Assembly (NCBI GenBank): GCA_031553225.1
Contig: JAVBLU010000024.1
Coordinates: forward strand, 1 to 64,000
Direction of reading: 5' to 3'
Source: JAVBLU01 sp031553225
GTDB taxonomy: Bacteria; Bacillota; Clostridia; Christensenellales; UBA1750
DNA length: 64,000 bases
Below the pieces are notes generated by a model, which saw only the letters and a program-made list of their open reading frames with translations, was not told the origin of the DNA and did not search any database. Of this stretch, positions 43,521-52,012 are shown piece after piece. Position numbers and translations under genes: made by a program. Positions within the stretch are counted from its first letter, which is position 1. Every line of letters starts with the position of its first letter.

Positions 43521-44819
43521 ATGCAGAGCGAATCGCAGCGCGTAGGTTTACGGGAGCGTTACCTGTACACGCAGGGTATGCTCGGGCAGAACATCATCTT
43601 CAACTGCATCAACTCCTTTCTCAGCGTGTTCTATACGGACATTCTGCTCATCGCGCCCGCCTCGGCCAGCCTGCTGTTTTTGGTCGCCCGTCTCTGGGAC
43701 GCGGTAAACGACCCGATGATGGGCAGCATCGCCGACCGGACGCGCACGCGCTATGGCAAGTTCAAGCCGTACCTGATGACGTTTGCCGTCCCCATCGGCA
43801 TCATATCGGTGCTGTGCTTTACAGGCAGCGGCCTGCCGTCGCAGTGGCGTCTTGTTTACGCCTATGCCACCTATATCGCCTGGGGCATGCTGTACACCGT
43901 GTGCGACATCCCCATCTGGGCTATGTGCTCCGTCATCTCCTCAAGCGAGCAGGAGCGCACGGTCGTCCTCAGCTGGATCAAGGTGGGCGCGACGCTGGGC
44001 GCGGGGATTGTGCTCGTGTTCGGCATCAAGGTGATCGGCTGGTTCGGCGGGCTGTCCGTTGCGGCGGCTTATTGGAAGAGCGCGCTGGTCATGTGCGGCG
44101 CGGGCGCGCTGTTCATGCAGCTGGCCGCCTTTGCCGTGCAGGAGCGCGTGCTTCCGCCCAAGGCGAAAGTGTCGGTGCTGAGCAACCTGCAGGTCATCTA
44201 CCGCAATCTGCCGCTGCTGCTGCTCATCCTGGCCTCGCTCGTGTCCAACTTTGCAGGCGGTATCCGCACGGCGGTGCAGCTGTACTACGCCAAGTACGTG
44301 CTGCTGAACGAGGGTTTGATGATGGGCATCGCCGCCGCGGCCATCGGGCTGATGCTTGTGGGCATGGCACTCACGCCGCTGCTCACCAAGCGTTATTCCA
44401 ACAAGACCATCTTCATCGCCTCCACGCTTGGCGCGTCGTTCTTTCATCTGATCGCCTTTGTCGCCGGGTACGCAAACCTCCCGCTGCTCATCGCCCTGCT
44501 TTCCGTGGGCGTTGGGTTTACCGGCGTGAACACGATTGTGATGACCGCCCTGCTCATCGACACGCTGGATTTTGCCAATCGTAAGCTGGGGATACGCGGC
44601 GAGGGAATCGCGTTTTCCACGCAGACGCTCGTGGTCAAGCTCTCCTCAGCCATAGCTGCCTCGCTCGTACTGGGCGTGCTCCAGTTCATGCGCTATGTGC
44701 CCAACGCACTGCAAACGCTGCGCGTTATGCAGGGCATGCATGGCCTTATGTTCCTGGTGCCCGCGCTCGCTTATGGCCTGGCGGCCCTTCCCATCCTGTT
44801 TTACCGCCTGGGCCGGTAA
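43521..44819 (+). CDS. GPH-family sugar:cation symporter (MFS)
   Basis: This 432-residue protein has about twelve membrane helices and the glycoside-pentoside-hexuronide (GPH) signature LWDAVNDPMMGSIADRTRTRYGKFKPYL near residues 60-87. It should import a glycoside or uronate with Na+ or H+. The ATG at 43521 follows ACGGAGG at a good distance; in-frame codons upstream overlap the divergent gene. It precedes a sialidase-fold gene and remnants of other genes, suggesting a formerly larger carbohydrate locus. The substrate is unknown. Confidence 0.9.
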   Translation: MQSESQRVGLRERYLYTQGMLGQNIIFNCINSFLSVFYTDILLIAPASASLLFLVARLWDAVNDPMMGSIADRTRTRYGKFKPYLMTFAVPIGIISVLCFTGSGLPSQWRLVYAYATYIAWGMLYTVCDIPIWAMCSVISSSEQERTVVLSWIKVGATLGAGIVLVFGIKVIGWFGGLSVAAAYWKSALVMCGAGALFMQLAAFAVQERVLPPKAKVSVLSNLQVIYRNLPLLLLILASLVSNFAGGIRTAVQLYYAKYVLLNEGLMMGIAAAAIGLMLVGMALTPLLTKRYSNKTIFIASTLGASFFHLIAFVAGYANLPLLIALLSVGVGFTGVNTIVMTALLIDTLDFANRKLGIRGEGIAFSTQTLVVKLSSAIAASLVLGVLQFMRYVPNALQTLRVMQGMHGLMFLVPALAYGLAALPILFYRLGR

Positions 44820-44880
44820 CGTACGCGCTGACAGCGAATCAGCTTGTTAATCATTCCATTATCTTTCGTCATTTTATAAT

Positions 44881-44988
44881 GCAGGTGAAGTGGCTGGGCT
44901 ACAGTCCGACGCGCAGGTCTTCAAGCGGATACTGGACCGCACCAACGCGGAGATTGTGGTGGAAGCCACCCTGAACGGCGACCGATGA
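44881..44988 (+). pseudogene. Short coding-like fragment, unidentified
   Basis: A frame ending at TGA 44986-44988 reads LQSDAQVFKRILDRTNAEIVVEATLNGDR (given here only as its character: charged, protein-like, about 30 residues). It has no credible start or ribosome binding site and immediately follows a TATAAT box. It ends 14 bases before the sialidase start, as the tail of a lost upstream operon gene would. I cannot identify the parent family. Confidence 0.35.
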
Positions 44989-45002
44989 TTGGAGGTACGG
45001 CC

Positions 45003-45995
45003 GTGACGACGCTGATCAGAGCGAAACAGCACATCTGCCGGCCGGGCGCGTACTTTCGCAGCTGTCACGCGTCCACGCTGACGCGCCTGCAGGACGGAAC
45101 TATTGCTGCCGCGTGGTTCGCCGGCAGCCATGAAAACCACGTGGACGTGGGCATTTGGCTGAGCACGTGCGAAGGCGGCGTGTTTACTGCGCCGCGGCTT
45201 GTGGCGTCCGACCCGGAGTGGCCCTGCTGGAACCCCGTGCTCCACCTGGGCCGCAACGGGCTTTTGTACCTGTTCTACAAAGTGGGCGAGACGCCCGACG
45301 TATGGCACACCATGCTGATGGTCTCGCGGGACAACGCGCACACTTGGTCCCAGCCGCGTATTCTCGTTCCGGGCGACGACTGTGGGCGCGGACCGGCCAA
45401 AAACAAGCTTCTTGTACGCGCTGACGGCGCGTGGCTGGCTCCGGGCAGCCGCGAGACGAAGGGGCTTTGGGAATCCTTTGTGGACATCTCCGCGGACAAG
45501 GGCGCCACCTGGCGTCAAACTCCTAACGTACCCACGGACCGTACGCAGATGAAGGGCGCGGGCATAATTCAACCCACGCTATGGGCGTCCTCGCCCGGCG
45601 ATGTGCATATGCTGCTGCGTTCCAGCGAGGGGTGCATATACAGAAGCGATTCTACGGACGGCGGGGAGACCTTTTGCGCTGCCTACCGTACAAACCTGCC
45701 CAACAACAACAGCGGGCTGGACGCCGTCCGCATGCAAAACGGCGCGCTCGCCCTCGTGTACAATCCCGTAGACGTTAACTGGGGCGCCCGCACACCCCTG
45801 TCGCTGGCGATCTCGGCCGATAACGGTGTCACCTGGCCCGTGCAGCAAGTGCTGGAGGAGAACCTAGCGCCCCTTCACCGCGAAGACGGCGAGTTCAGCT
45901 ATCCGGCCGTCATCGCCCACGCGGATCGGTTGCACATCACATACACCTGGCGGCGCAAAACGGTGGAGTACATGGAAATCGAGGTAAAGGCGTGA
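45003..45995 (+). CDS. Sialidase-fold (BNR repeat) protein
   Basis: This 330-residue protein has a six-bladed sialidase-type beta-propeller. Asp-box-like motifs occur as SRDNAHTWSQP, SADKGATWRQT, STDGGETFC and SADNGVTWP (the S-x-D-x-G-x-T-W pattern). No signal peptide is visible, so it may act in the cytoplasm on imported oligosaccharides or not be a true sialidase. The catalytic Arg triad cannot be assigned confidently. The start is the GTG at 45003 with GGAGG seven bases upstream. It follows the GPH symporter and precedes a decayed DapA-family gene, a context seen in sialic-acid-like catabolism. Confidence 0.8.
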   Translation: MTTLIRAKQHICRPGAYFRSCHASTLTRLQDGTIAAAWFAGSHENHVDVGIWLSTCEGGVFTAPRLVASDPEWPCWNPVLHLGRNGLLYLFYKVGETPDVWHTMLMVSRDNAHTWSQPRILVPGDDCGRGPAKNKLLVRADGAWLAPGSRETKGLWESFVDISADKGATWRQTPNVPTDRTQMKGAGIIQPTLWASSPGDVHMLLRSSEGCIYRSDSTDGGETFCAAYRTNLPNNNSGLDAVRMQNGALALVYNPVDVNWGARTPLSLAISADNGVTWPVQQVLEENLAPLHREDGEFSYPAVIAHADRLHITYTWRRKTVEYMEIEVKA

Positions 45996-46010
45996 ATGCC
46001 CTTATCCGCT

Positions 46011-46485
46011 CATGCGCCTGCTGACGCCCGGAGCTGGGCGCGCTGGCGGCCGATCCAAGCTACGCCTACTTTAGGGACACTGCATGATGGAGCCGACTAA
46101 GGGCAAGAACGCCGCCGCGCGCGGCACGCGCATGAGCGTGCTGAACGCCAACGCCGCTCCTCTGCTCGATTCGCTGCGCACGGGCGCGGACGGTTGCTGC
46201 GGCGTGATAGCGAACACGCATCCCAAGCTGTATGCCTGGCTGTATGAGCAGAATGACGGTCCGGGCATGCATAGCGACAGGCACGAGCTCTCCGTTTATC
46301 TCTCAGCCGTGTCCGTGGTGGAAGCGCGTGCCTATCCGGTGTGCGCCAAATATGATCCGCAGCAGTGCGGGTTGCCCATCACCACGTACGCACGCGGCGA
46401 GTCTGACCTTCAGGAGGCCAACCGCGCCGAAGTGGTCGCTCTGCTGCGCACCTTGCGCAGAATCGAGGAGCGCTTGAGGCTGTAG
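46011..46485 (+). pseudogene. Decayed dihydrodipicolinate synthase (DapA/NanA)-family gene
   Basis: Two fragments of one family are in different frames. The first (about 46030-46086) reads PELGALAADPSYAYFRDTA and ends in TGA. The second (46132-46485) reads MSVLNANAAPLLDSLRTGADG, GVIANTHPKLYAW and VSVVEARAYPVCAKY. These are the late parts of the (beta/alpha)8 barrel of dihydrodipicolinate synthase/N-acetylneuraminate lyase relatives. The N-terminal half with the Schiff-base region is missing, so the gene has lost its barrel and is frameshifted. It sits just downstream of the sialidase-fold gene. Confidence 0.75.
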
Positions 46486-46497
46486 CTTCCAAACGAC

Positions 46498-46531
46498 GCG
46501 AAAGGACCCGGCCGCGGCCGGGTCCTTTCGC
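46498..46531. terminator. Bidirectional GC-rich terminator
   Basis: A 34-base perfect palindrome (arms GCGAAAGGACCCGGCC and complement) with CTTTCGC at its right side. It closes the plus-strand sugar locus and the minus-strand LURP-one gene lies beyond it. Confidence 0.7.
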
Positions 46532-46672
46532 GTGCTGAAAAATCTGTTCGCCGTGTGGCGTATATAACGCACCCGACAAAGGCACGTAGGCTTTGGCCGG
46601 CAATGCGGGCCTGCTTTGAGCCGTGTTGTCAACCCTTGGCGTGCAGCCACGGCCCAAAGGCCGGCCGTCGCA

Positions 46673-47146
46673 TCAGCGGCGGGCGGCGTCCAGAACGCAG
46701 TCGATGGCGAGCACCACCGCGAGCAGAAGCGTTACGTCCGCGTCCGGCGAAATATCCAGCTCGTAGCTGTCGCCCCACGTGAACCACGCCTTGGCGATGG
46801 TGGCCAGCGTCCGGCCTGCGTGCGTCACCTCATAATCGTGCGACATAAAATCGCCGCGCACCTGCCAGCCAAGGCCTTCTATGATGAAACTCTGCCGGAA
46901 GAAGGTGAACTCCCGCACGATGCGGGCGACCTCGCGCCCGTTCATCTCTACGTCGAAGGAAGCGGGAAAGCTGAACAGCCGCTGCCGCACGAAGGCAAGC
47001 TCCTGGCCCTGCGCATCCATCACGTGAAGCTTTCGGCCCAAGGCAAAAACTTCGCCCTCCACAAAAAAACGGTCCGCACCCGTCTCATCCTTCACGGTAA
47101 ACTGCCCGCCCAGGGCGAACACGCGCTGCTTCATGTATAGCTTCAA
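46673..47146 (-). CDS. LURP-one-related family protein
   Basis: This 157-residue protein has the tubby-like LURP-one fold features MKQRVFALGGQFTVKDETG, FVEGEVFALGRKLHV and VREFTFFRQSFIIEG. In plants these proteins are defence-linked; in bacteria (YxjI) they are uncharacterised. The start is set at the TTG at 47146 because homologues begin MKLYIKQK; an ATG four codons downstream is the alternative. It is a single gene, divergent from the GH78 gene. Confidence 0.8.
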   Translation of the reverse strand: MKLYMKQRVFALGGQFTVKDETGADRFFVEGEVFALGRKLHVMDAQGQELAFVRQRLFSFPASFDVEMNGREVARIVREFTFFRQSFIIEGLGWQVRGDFMSHDYEVTHAGRTLATIAKAWFTWGDSYELDISPDADVTLLLAVVLAIDCVLDAARR

Positions 47147-47180
47147 ACCGACACCTGCCCTTCACTGGCAGTATACCATG

Positions 47181-47209
47181 TTTACACCGCGCAGGGTAGC
47201 TGATATGAT
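47181..47209 (+). promoter_or_regulatory. SigA-type promoter for the first GH78 gene
   Basis: TTTACA (47181-47186), 17-base spacer, TATGAT (47204-47209). The start site would be near 47216, so the ATG at 47231 rather than one at 47216 is used. Confidence 0.65.
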
Positions 47210-47230
47210 GGAGGCATGGGAGGGATTGAC

Positions 47231-49489
47231 ATGGGCCTTGAAGGTGCTCAATGGCTGTGGCCGCAAGCGCGCTTCGTGCACCTCGTGTGCCGCACGGCGC
47301 AGTTTCGGCGGGTATTCACGATGGAAACGCCGGCGACGGGCGAAGCCCGCATCTGCGTGTCGGGCGATCGGTTGTACAGGCTGTATCTGAACGGCGAACA
47401 CATTGCCAGCGGCCCGCCGCGCGGCTTCCACGACGAATGGCCGTACGACGAGTTCACACTGCCGCTCTCACGCTTTCGCGCGGGGGAGAACGAGCTGCGC
47501 GCCGAGGTGAGCCAGCCGGGCGTCAATACCTTCGGATACCGGCACGAGGGCAGCGCCGGGTTCATTTTGGCGCTTGAGATCGGCGGCGCTCGCATGGTGA
47601 CGGACGATGCCTGGCAGGCTCGTTTTGCGCCCGGCGTGCGCACGGACAGCGCCTTGCTCAGCATACAGCTGGGGCATCAGGAGCACGTTGACGCGCGCGC
47701 GGACAGCCCATGGGCGCGCCCGACGACCGCCCCGTATACAGCCATGCCCTGGCCGGTCATGAAGCGCGCCGAGCTGCCGCTTCTGGCCGGTGAAACCAAA
47801 GTTGCGCGGCCGGTGTCCATCGGCCAGGCAGACGCGGACGCGTCGGTACGCCCAAGCCATCCCAACGCCGCTCTGTCCGCCTGGTCGCTTCTGGACAAGG
47901 CGGACTTTCAGCCCTGCGCCTCCGGCCGCATCTCCGGACGCACAGACGCTATGACGGCCCTCGTGCTTGATCTGGGCCGCGTAGAAGTAGGGCACGTAAC
48001 GCTGCGCTTTGCCGGCGGCAAGGGCGGCGAAACGGTGGACGTGCTGTACCACGAAGTGGCCAACGCCGGAAAGCCCGTGTACTGGGCCACGCCCGAGGCG
48101 GGATTTGCCACGCGCGTAGTGTTGAAGGCGGGGGAGAGCGTCTTCTCACCCGTGCAGCGCCTGGGCTTTCGTTACGCCACGGTATGCCTGTGGGGCGAAG
48201 GGGAGATTGACGCCCAGGTAAGCCTCGTTCAGGAGATGCACCCCTACGAGGTGTCGGGCGGCTTCACCTCCTGCGACCAAGGCCTGAACGCCATCCACGC
48301 CCTGTGCCTGCACACGCAGCGGATCTGCTCGATGGACGGATACGTGGACACGCCCTGGCGCGAGCAGGGGCAGTGGTGGGGCGACGCGCGCGTGCAGTTC
48401 AAGAATACGCTGGCCTTCGCGCGCGACGTGCGGCTGTTCGCCTTTGGCACCGAGGCGATCGGCCACGTGCAGCTGGACAACGGCCTCACCTACGGCCTTG
48501 CGCCCTCGCGCGCGCACACCTGCATTCTGCCCGACTTTACGCTTCAGTGGATCATCGGCGTTTGCGACCTGTGCCGCGTGCAGGGGTCCTACGAGCCTTA
48601 CCGGCAGCATGCGCAGAAGATGGAGCGCGCGCTTGCGTACTTTAGCGCCAGCGCGCCCCAGCTGCAGGGCCTGATCGCCTACGACGATCGCTATTGGCTG
48701 TTCCTGGACTGGGCCGAGGTTTTCAAAAACGGCGCGAGCGCTATGTACAACATGTGGTACCTGGCGGCCCTGCGCCAGGCCGGCCTCACGGCGGCGGCGG
48801 CGGGCGATGAGAAGCGCTCCACGCTGTGGACGGCGCAGGGGCAGGCGCTTGAGGAGCGCATCATGCGTCTTCTCTTCGATGCGGATCGAGGGCTGTTCCT
48901 GGACGGGCTGGGCGCGTCCACGCATGGCGTGCATGCGCAGACGCTAGCCATCCTTCTGGGCCTTGCGCCTCTCGCGCATGAGCGTATGCTGCGCGAGACG
49001 ATTCTCCCCTTTCTCTCGGGCAAGGAGGATCTCGCCCGGCCCTCCACCTACTGGACGAGCTATGTGTGCGAAGCGGCGCTGCGCTACGGCCATCGGCAGG
49101 AAGTGGCAGGCTTCATCCGCCGCGTATGGACGCCCATGCTGCCTGACGGCTCCTGTCACGAGGTGGCGGGCAAGCGAGACGGGCGCGGGTCCATCAGCCA
49201 TGCCTGGTCGGCGCATCCGCTGTATCTGCTGCCGCTTGTGTACTTCGGCCTGGATCCGCTGTGCGGCAGCGAGACTACGGTGGATATCCGGCCCTGGCTG
49301 GACGATGAGCAGGCGCCCTCGGCTACGCTCGTGCGTCCGTGGGGAAACGGCTCGGCGCTGCGCGTGTCATTCGAAAAACGCGGCGCCGCCGCCCATATCC
49401 GCGTGGACGCACCGCAGGGCGTCACCGTTCGGCTTCATCTACCGGGCGGCGTGCGTGAGATGATCGGCTCCGCCGTCCTCGACGTATAG
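47231..49489 (+). CDS. GH78 alpha-L-rhamnosidase-like enzyme (1)
   Basis: This 752-residue protein has N-terminal beta-sandwich domains (LYRLYLNGEHIASGPPRG is the lectin-like Bac_rhamnosid_N part), a catalytic (alpha/alpha)6 barrel and a C-terminal beta domain. The GH78 catalytic motif is DTPWREQGQWWGD: Asp 373, Glu 378 and Asp 385 match the known rhamnosidase acidic residues. No signal peptide is visible, so it should act on oligosaccharides after import. The ATG at 47231 follows GGAGGG. It is on the opposite strand to the other two GH78 genes and the ABC transporter. Confidence 0.9.
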   Translation: MGLEGAQWLWPQARFVHLVCRTAQFRRVFTMETPATGEARICVSGDRLYRLYLNGEHIASGPPRGFHDEWPYDEFTLPLSRFRAGENELRAEVSQPGVNTFGYRHEGSAGFILALEIGGARMVTDDAWQARFAPGVRTDSALLSIQLGHQEHVDARADSPWARPTTAPYTAMPWPVMKRAELPLLAGETKVARPVSIGQADADASVRPSHPNAALSAWSLLDKADFQPCASGRISGRTDAMTALVLDLGRVEVGHVTLRFAGGKGGETVDVLYHEVANAGKPVYWATPEAGFATRVVLKAGESVFSPVQRLGFRYATVCLWGEGEIDAQVSLVQEMHPYEVSGGFTSCDQGLNAIHALCLHTQRICSMDGYVDTPWREQGQWWGDARVQFKNTLAFARDVRLFAFGTEAIGHVQLDNGLTYGLAPSRAHTCILPDFTLQWIIGVCDLCRVQGSYEPYRQHAQKMERALAYFSASAPQLQGLIAYDDRYWLFLDWAEVFKNGASAMYNMWYLAALRQAGLTAAAAGDEKRSTLWTAQGQALEERIMRLLFDADRGLFLDGLGASTHGVHAQTLAILLGLAPLAHERMLRETILPFLSGKEDLARPSTYWTSYVCEAALRYGHRQEVAGFIRRVWTPMLPDGSCHEVAGKRDGRGSISHAWSAHPLYLLPLVYFGLDPLCGSETTVDIRPWLDDEQAPSATLVRPWGNGSALRVSFEKRGAAAHIRVDAPQGVTVRLHLPGGVREMIGSAVLDV

Positions 49490-49500
49490 GCGATGCTGCG

Positions 49501-49533
49501 GAAATGCCCGGAGGCATGGCCTTCGGGCATTTC
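49501..49533. terminator. Bidirectional intrinsic terminator
   Basis: Hairpin with arms GAAATGCCCG/CGGGCATTTC (49501-49510 and 49524-49533) between the convergent GH78 genes 1 and 2, followed by CGTATTTTCC on the plus strand. Confidence 0.65.
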
Positions 49534-49604
49534 CGTATTTTCCCAAATGATAAACCCGATCAAATGACGTGTTCAGCCCGATCCGGCAACACTTGGCGTT
49601 TACA

Positions 49605-51896
49605 CTACAGGAGGACGTCGAAGTCGCCGCCGGCGGACAGAACGTGTTCGCGGCCCGCGTGAACGAGTGTGGCGGGCACGGCCGGCAAGCGGCCGTGCAG
49701 ACGCAGGCGGTCGCCCGTCTTCTCCCAGGCGATGTCCGCCATGCCGCCGGGCGTGGGGAAGGCGCCCTGAAAGCTTAGCAGCCACAAGGCTTTGGGCTCC
49801 ACGCGGATGGCGGCCCAACCTGGCGCGTCCGGCGAGAGACCCGCAAATTTGGCGGGGAACTCGTACAACGCCAGCGCGCCCCAAGCGTGGCAGTCGCTGC
49901 GCGTGCGCGGGCCGGGCACCTCCGGCACGGTGGTCAAGTTGAGCGAAGGCAGGCCCTTCCACAGATCCCACAGCGCCGCCGTGCGATCATACATCCCGGC
50001 CGTTTCCAGCGCCCGGAACAGGTAATACTGCATGGTGAAGGAGCAGGGTGCCATGCTCTCGTCTTGCAGGGCGTGCATCAGCGCCGTGTGCGCGCGCGCG
50101 CCCGCGGCCGCGCCACACAGCACGGCGAATACCTGGGCATGCTGGCTGAGCTCCGTGCGGCCCGGACCGTCCAGGTAGACTCCTGCTTTTTCGTCGTAGC
50201 AAAGCCGGTTGAGGGCGTCCACCAGGCGATCCGCCCGGGCGTCGTATTCCTGCGCCAGCGCGGGCCGCTCCTTTCTTACCAGCCGAGAGGCCGTGCGCAA
50301 GGCGATGACGTAGGTCATGCTGAACACAGAGGCGACGCCCGCCTCGCTGTCCGCCGCAGGCGGGTTGCCAGTCTTCCAGCCCTCCACCCAATCGAAGTAC
50401 GGCCAGTACGGAAGCTTGCCGACCAGGCCGTCCTTCGTCAGGCGGCGGTCGAACCAGGACAGCACCGCGTCCACGGTCGGGCGGTAGAGCAGCGCGGGCG
50501 ACTCGTCGCCCGTCTGCCATACGTAATCCTCCAGCATGAAAATCCAGTGCAGCGCAAAATTGGGGATCACCTGCGTAATCTGGCAGGGATAACGCGCTTG
50601 AAGGATCCCTTCCGGCAGAAGAGAGGCGTGGAAATCATCCAGCGTTTGGCGCGGCAGGCGCGCGTCGCCATCGCATCGGTAGGTGTACAGCATCTGAAGG
50701 CGCGTGTCCTGGATATACTGAAGCTGCTCATAGTACGGACAATCCATGTAGGTTTCATACATGCACCGGCGCAGCGTGCGCAGGGAGATGTCCCACACGG
50801 GCTGCATCCAGTGCTCCGGCGCGGTGAAAGAGGCGGGCGCCTCCAAGGGATAGCCGCTCTCCCACGCGCCTACGTCGCTTAGGGTGAGGGCCTGATCGGC
50901 CGTCTGAAGCTCCAGACGCACAAAGCGCAGGGCGTGCATCTCCAGCCGCTCGAAGGAACACGCGCCGCCGTCCGGCCACAGCTCGTCGAATTTTCCGGAT
51001 ATGCTGCCGTTGTGCGTATCGCACCGGTCCGCCTTAGTGCCGTCGGGCAGCTTGTAGGTTTCGGCGTAGGTGGCGCGCACGCACCCACCTGCGCCGCCCT
51101 GCGTTTTCACAAAAAAGAAGCCGTCGATTAATTCGCCCATGTCCAGTTCCAACACGGCCCGGCAATACGGCGGCAGCGTGAGGGGCAGCGCATAAGGTAC
51201 GGCCGCCTCGTCGCGGCTTTGCATGGCGCGCGCGAAGGCCCGTTTGCGCATTGGAAACAGGGGAAGCGTGCGCTCGTACAGCGGCATGGGCGGCAGCTCG
51301 CCCCACAGGTTGGAGGCGTTGCCCCAGCGCAGGTCGGGGGCGGGCCACTCGGCCGCATAGCCCCTGTCCATCCAGCCGCGAGGATAGTCCTGGTAGGCGC
51401 ACACCTCGGTCGGGGCGGTGTATCCGCTCTCCTGATTGCGCACCCACGTGGTGGAGCGGTCGCCCAGCACCCGCCAGTTACCCGACTGCGTGTCCAGGTC
51501 CGGCCGGCTGTCGCTGCGCGCAAGCAGCAGAGGCCCGCCGGCTCGCGACCACACGGCCACGGGCCCCTTCACAAGCGCGTCCAGCGCCTCGCCCGGCACA
51601 TAGCTCGTCACGGCCACAGCCACTACGTTCTCCCCATCCGCAAGGTAGGGCGCAAGGTCCACCTCGTCGATGAAGTGCCGAAAACGGTCGCCGCGCATGG
51701 GCCCGGCCGCAACGTGTGCGCCGTTCACGAACAGGCGGTATCGGTCCACGGCGGAGAGCGCTAGGGTGATCGCCTCGTTCCTTTGGGCCGCAAACGCAAT
51801 GCGGAAATACGCACGCTCCACATTCAGCCCGGCGCATGCCCTTCGCTGCTCGGCCGGCACGCTGCACCAGCGCGCCTCCTTGTTCCACATGGCCAT
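49605..51896 (-). CDS. GH78 alpha-L-rhamnosidase-like enzyme (2)
   Basis: This 763-residue GH78 protein has the same layout: N-terminal beta domains (DRYRLFVNGAHVAAGPMRG), a helical catalytic barrel and a C-terminal beta domain. The catalytic motif is DCPYYEQLQYIQDTR, with Asp at residue 385 and Glu at residue 390; the Arg usual before the Glu is Tyr here and the later GD is QD, so it belongs to a different subgroup from the others. No signal peptide is visible. It has its own promoter and follows a terminator, so it may be expressed separately from the transporter operon. Confidence 0.88.
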   Translation of the reverse strand: MAMWNKEARWCSVPAEQRRACAGLNVERAYFRIAFAAQRNEAITLALSAVDRYRLFVNGAHVAAGPMRGDRFRHFIDEVDLAPYLADGENVVAVAVTSYVPGEALDALVKGPVAVWSRAGGPLLLARSDSRPDLDTQSGNWRVLGDRSTTWVRNQESGYTAPTEVCAYQDYPRGWMDRGYAAEWPAPDLRWGNASNLWGELPPMPLYERTLPLFPMRKRAFARAMQSRDEAAVPYALPLTLPPYCRAVLELDMGELIDGFFFVKTQGGAGGCVRATYAETYKLPDGTKADRCDTHNGSISGKFDELWPDGGACSFERLEMHALRFVRLELQTADQALTLSDVGAWESGYPLEAPASFTAPEHWMQPVWDISLRTLRRCMYETYMDCPYYEQLQYIQDTRLQMLYTYRCDGDARLPRQTLDDFHASLLPEGILQARYPCQITQVIPNFALHWIFMLEDYVWQTGDESPALLYRPTVDAVLSWFDRRLTKDGLVGKLPYWPYFDWVEGWKTGNPPAADSEAGVASVFSMTYVIALRTASRLVRKERPALAQEYDARADRLVDALNRLCYDEKAGVYLDGPGRTELSQHAQVFAVLCGAAAGARAHTALMHALQDESMAPCSFTMQYYLFRALETAGMYDRTAALWDLWKGLPSLNLTTVPEVPGPRTRSDCHAWGALALYEFPAKFAGLSPDAPGWAAIRVEPKALWLLSFQGAFPTPGGMADIAWEKTGDRLRLHGRLPAVPATLVHAGREHVLSAGGDFDVLL

Positions 51897-51940
51897 ATCG
51901 ATCTCTCCCTACATACGCGATCTGTCCAGCATATGGGCAC

Positions 51941-51969
51941 ATTGTATCACAATTGGCGGTCCGGGCAAA
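51941..51969 (-). promoter_or_regulatory. Probable SigA promoter for GH78 gene 2
   Basis: On the minus strand TTTGCC (51969-51964), 17-base spacer and TACAAT (51946-51941), 45 bases upstream of the GH78 start. Confidence 0.5.
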
Positions 51970-51970
51970 C

Positions 51971-51999
51971 AAAAATGGCCGCAAACGGCATTTGCGGCC
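51971..51999 (-). terminator. Intrinsic terminator of GH78 gene 3
   Basis: Nine-bp hairpin (arms GGCCGCAAA/TTTGCGGCC, loop TGCCG on the minus strand) followed by ATTTTTG. It ends the ABC transporter operon immediately before the promoter of GH78 gene 2. Confidence 0.8.
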
Positions 52000-52012
52000 G
52001 TTTGGCGATGCG

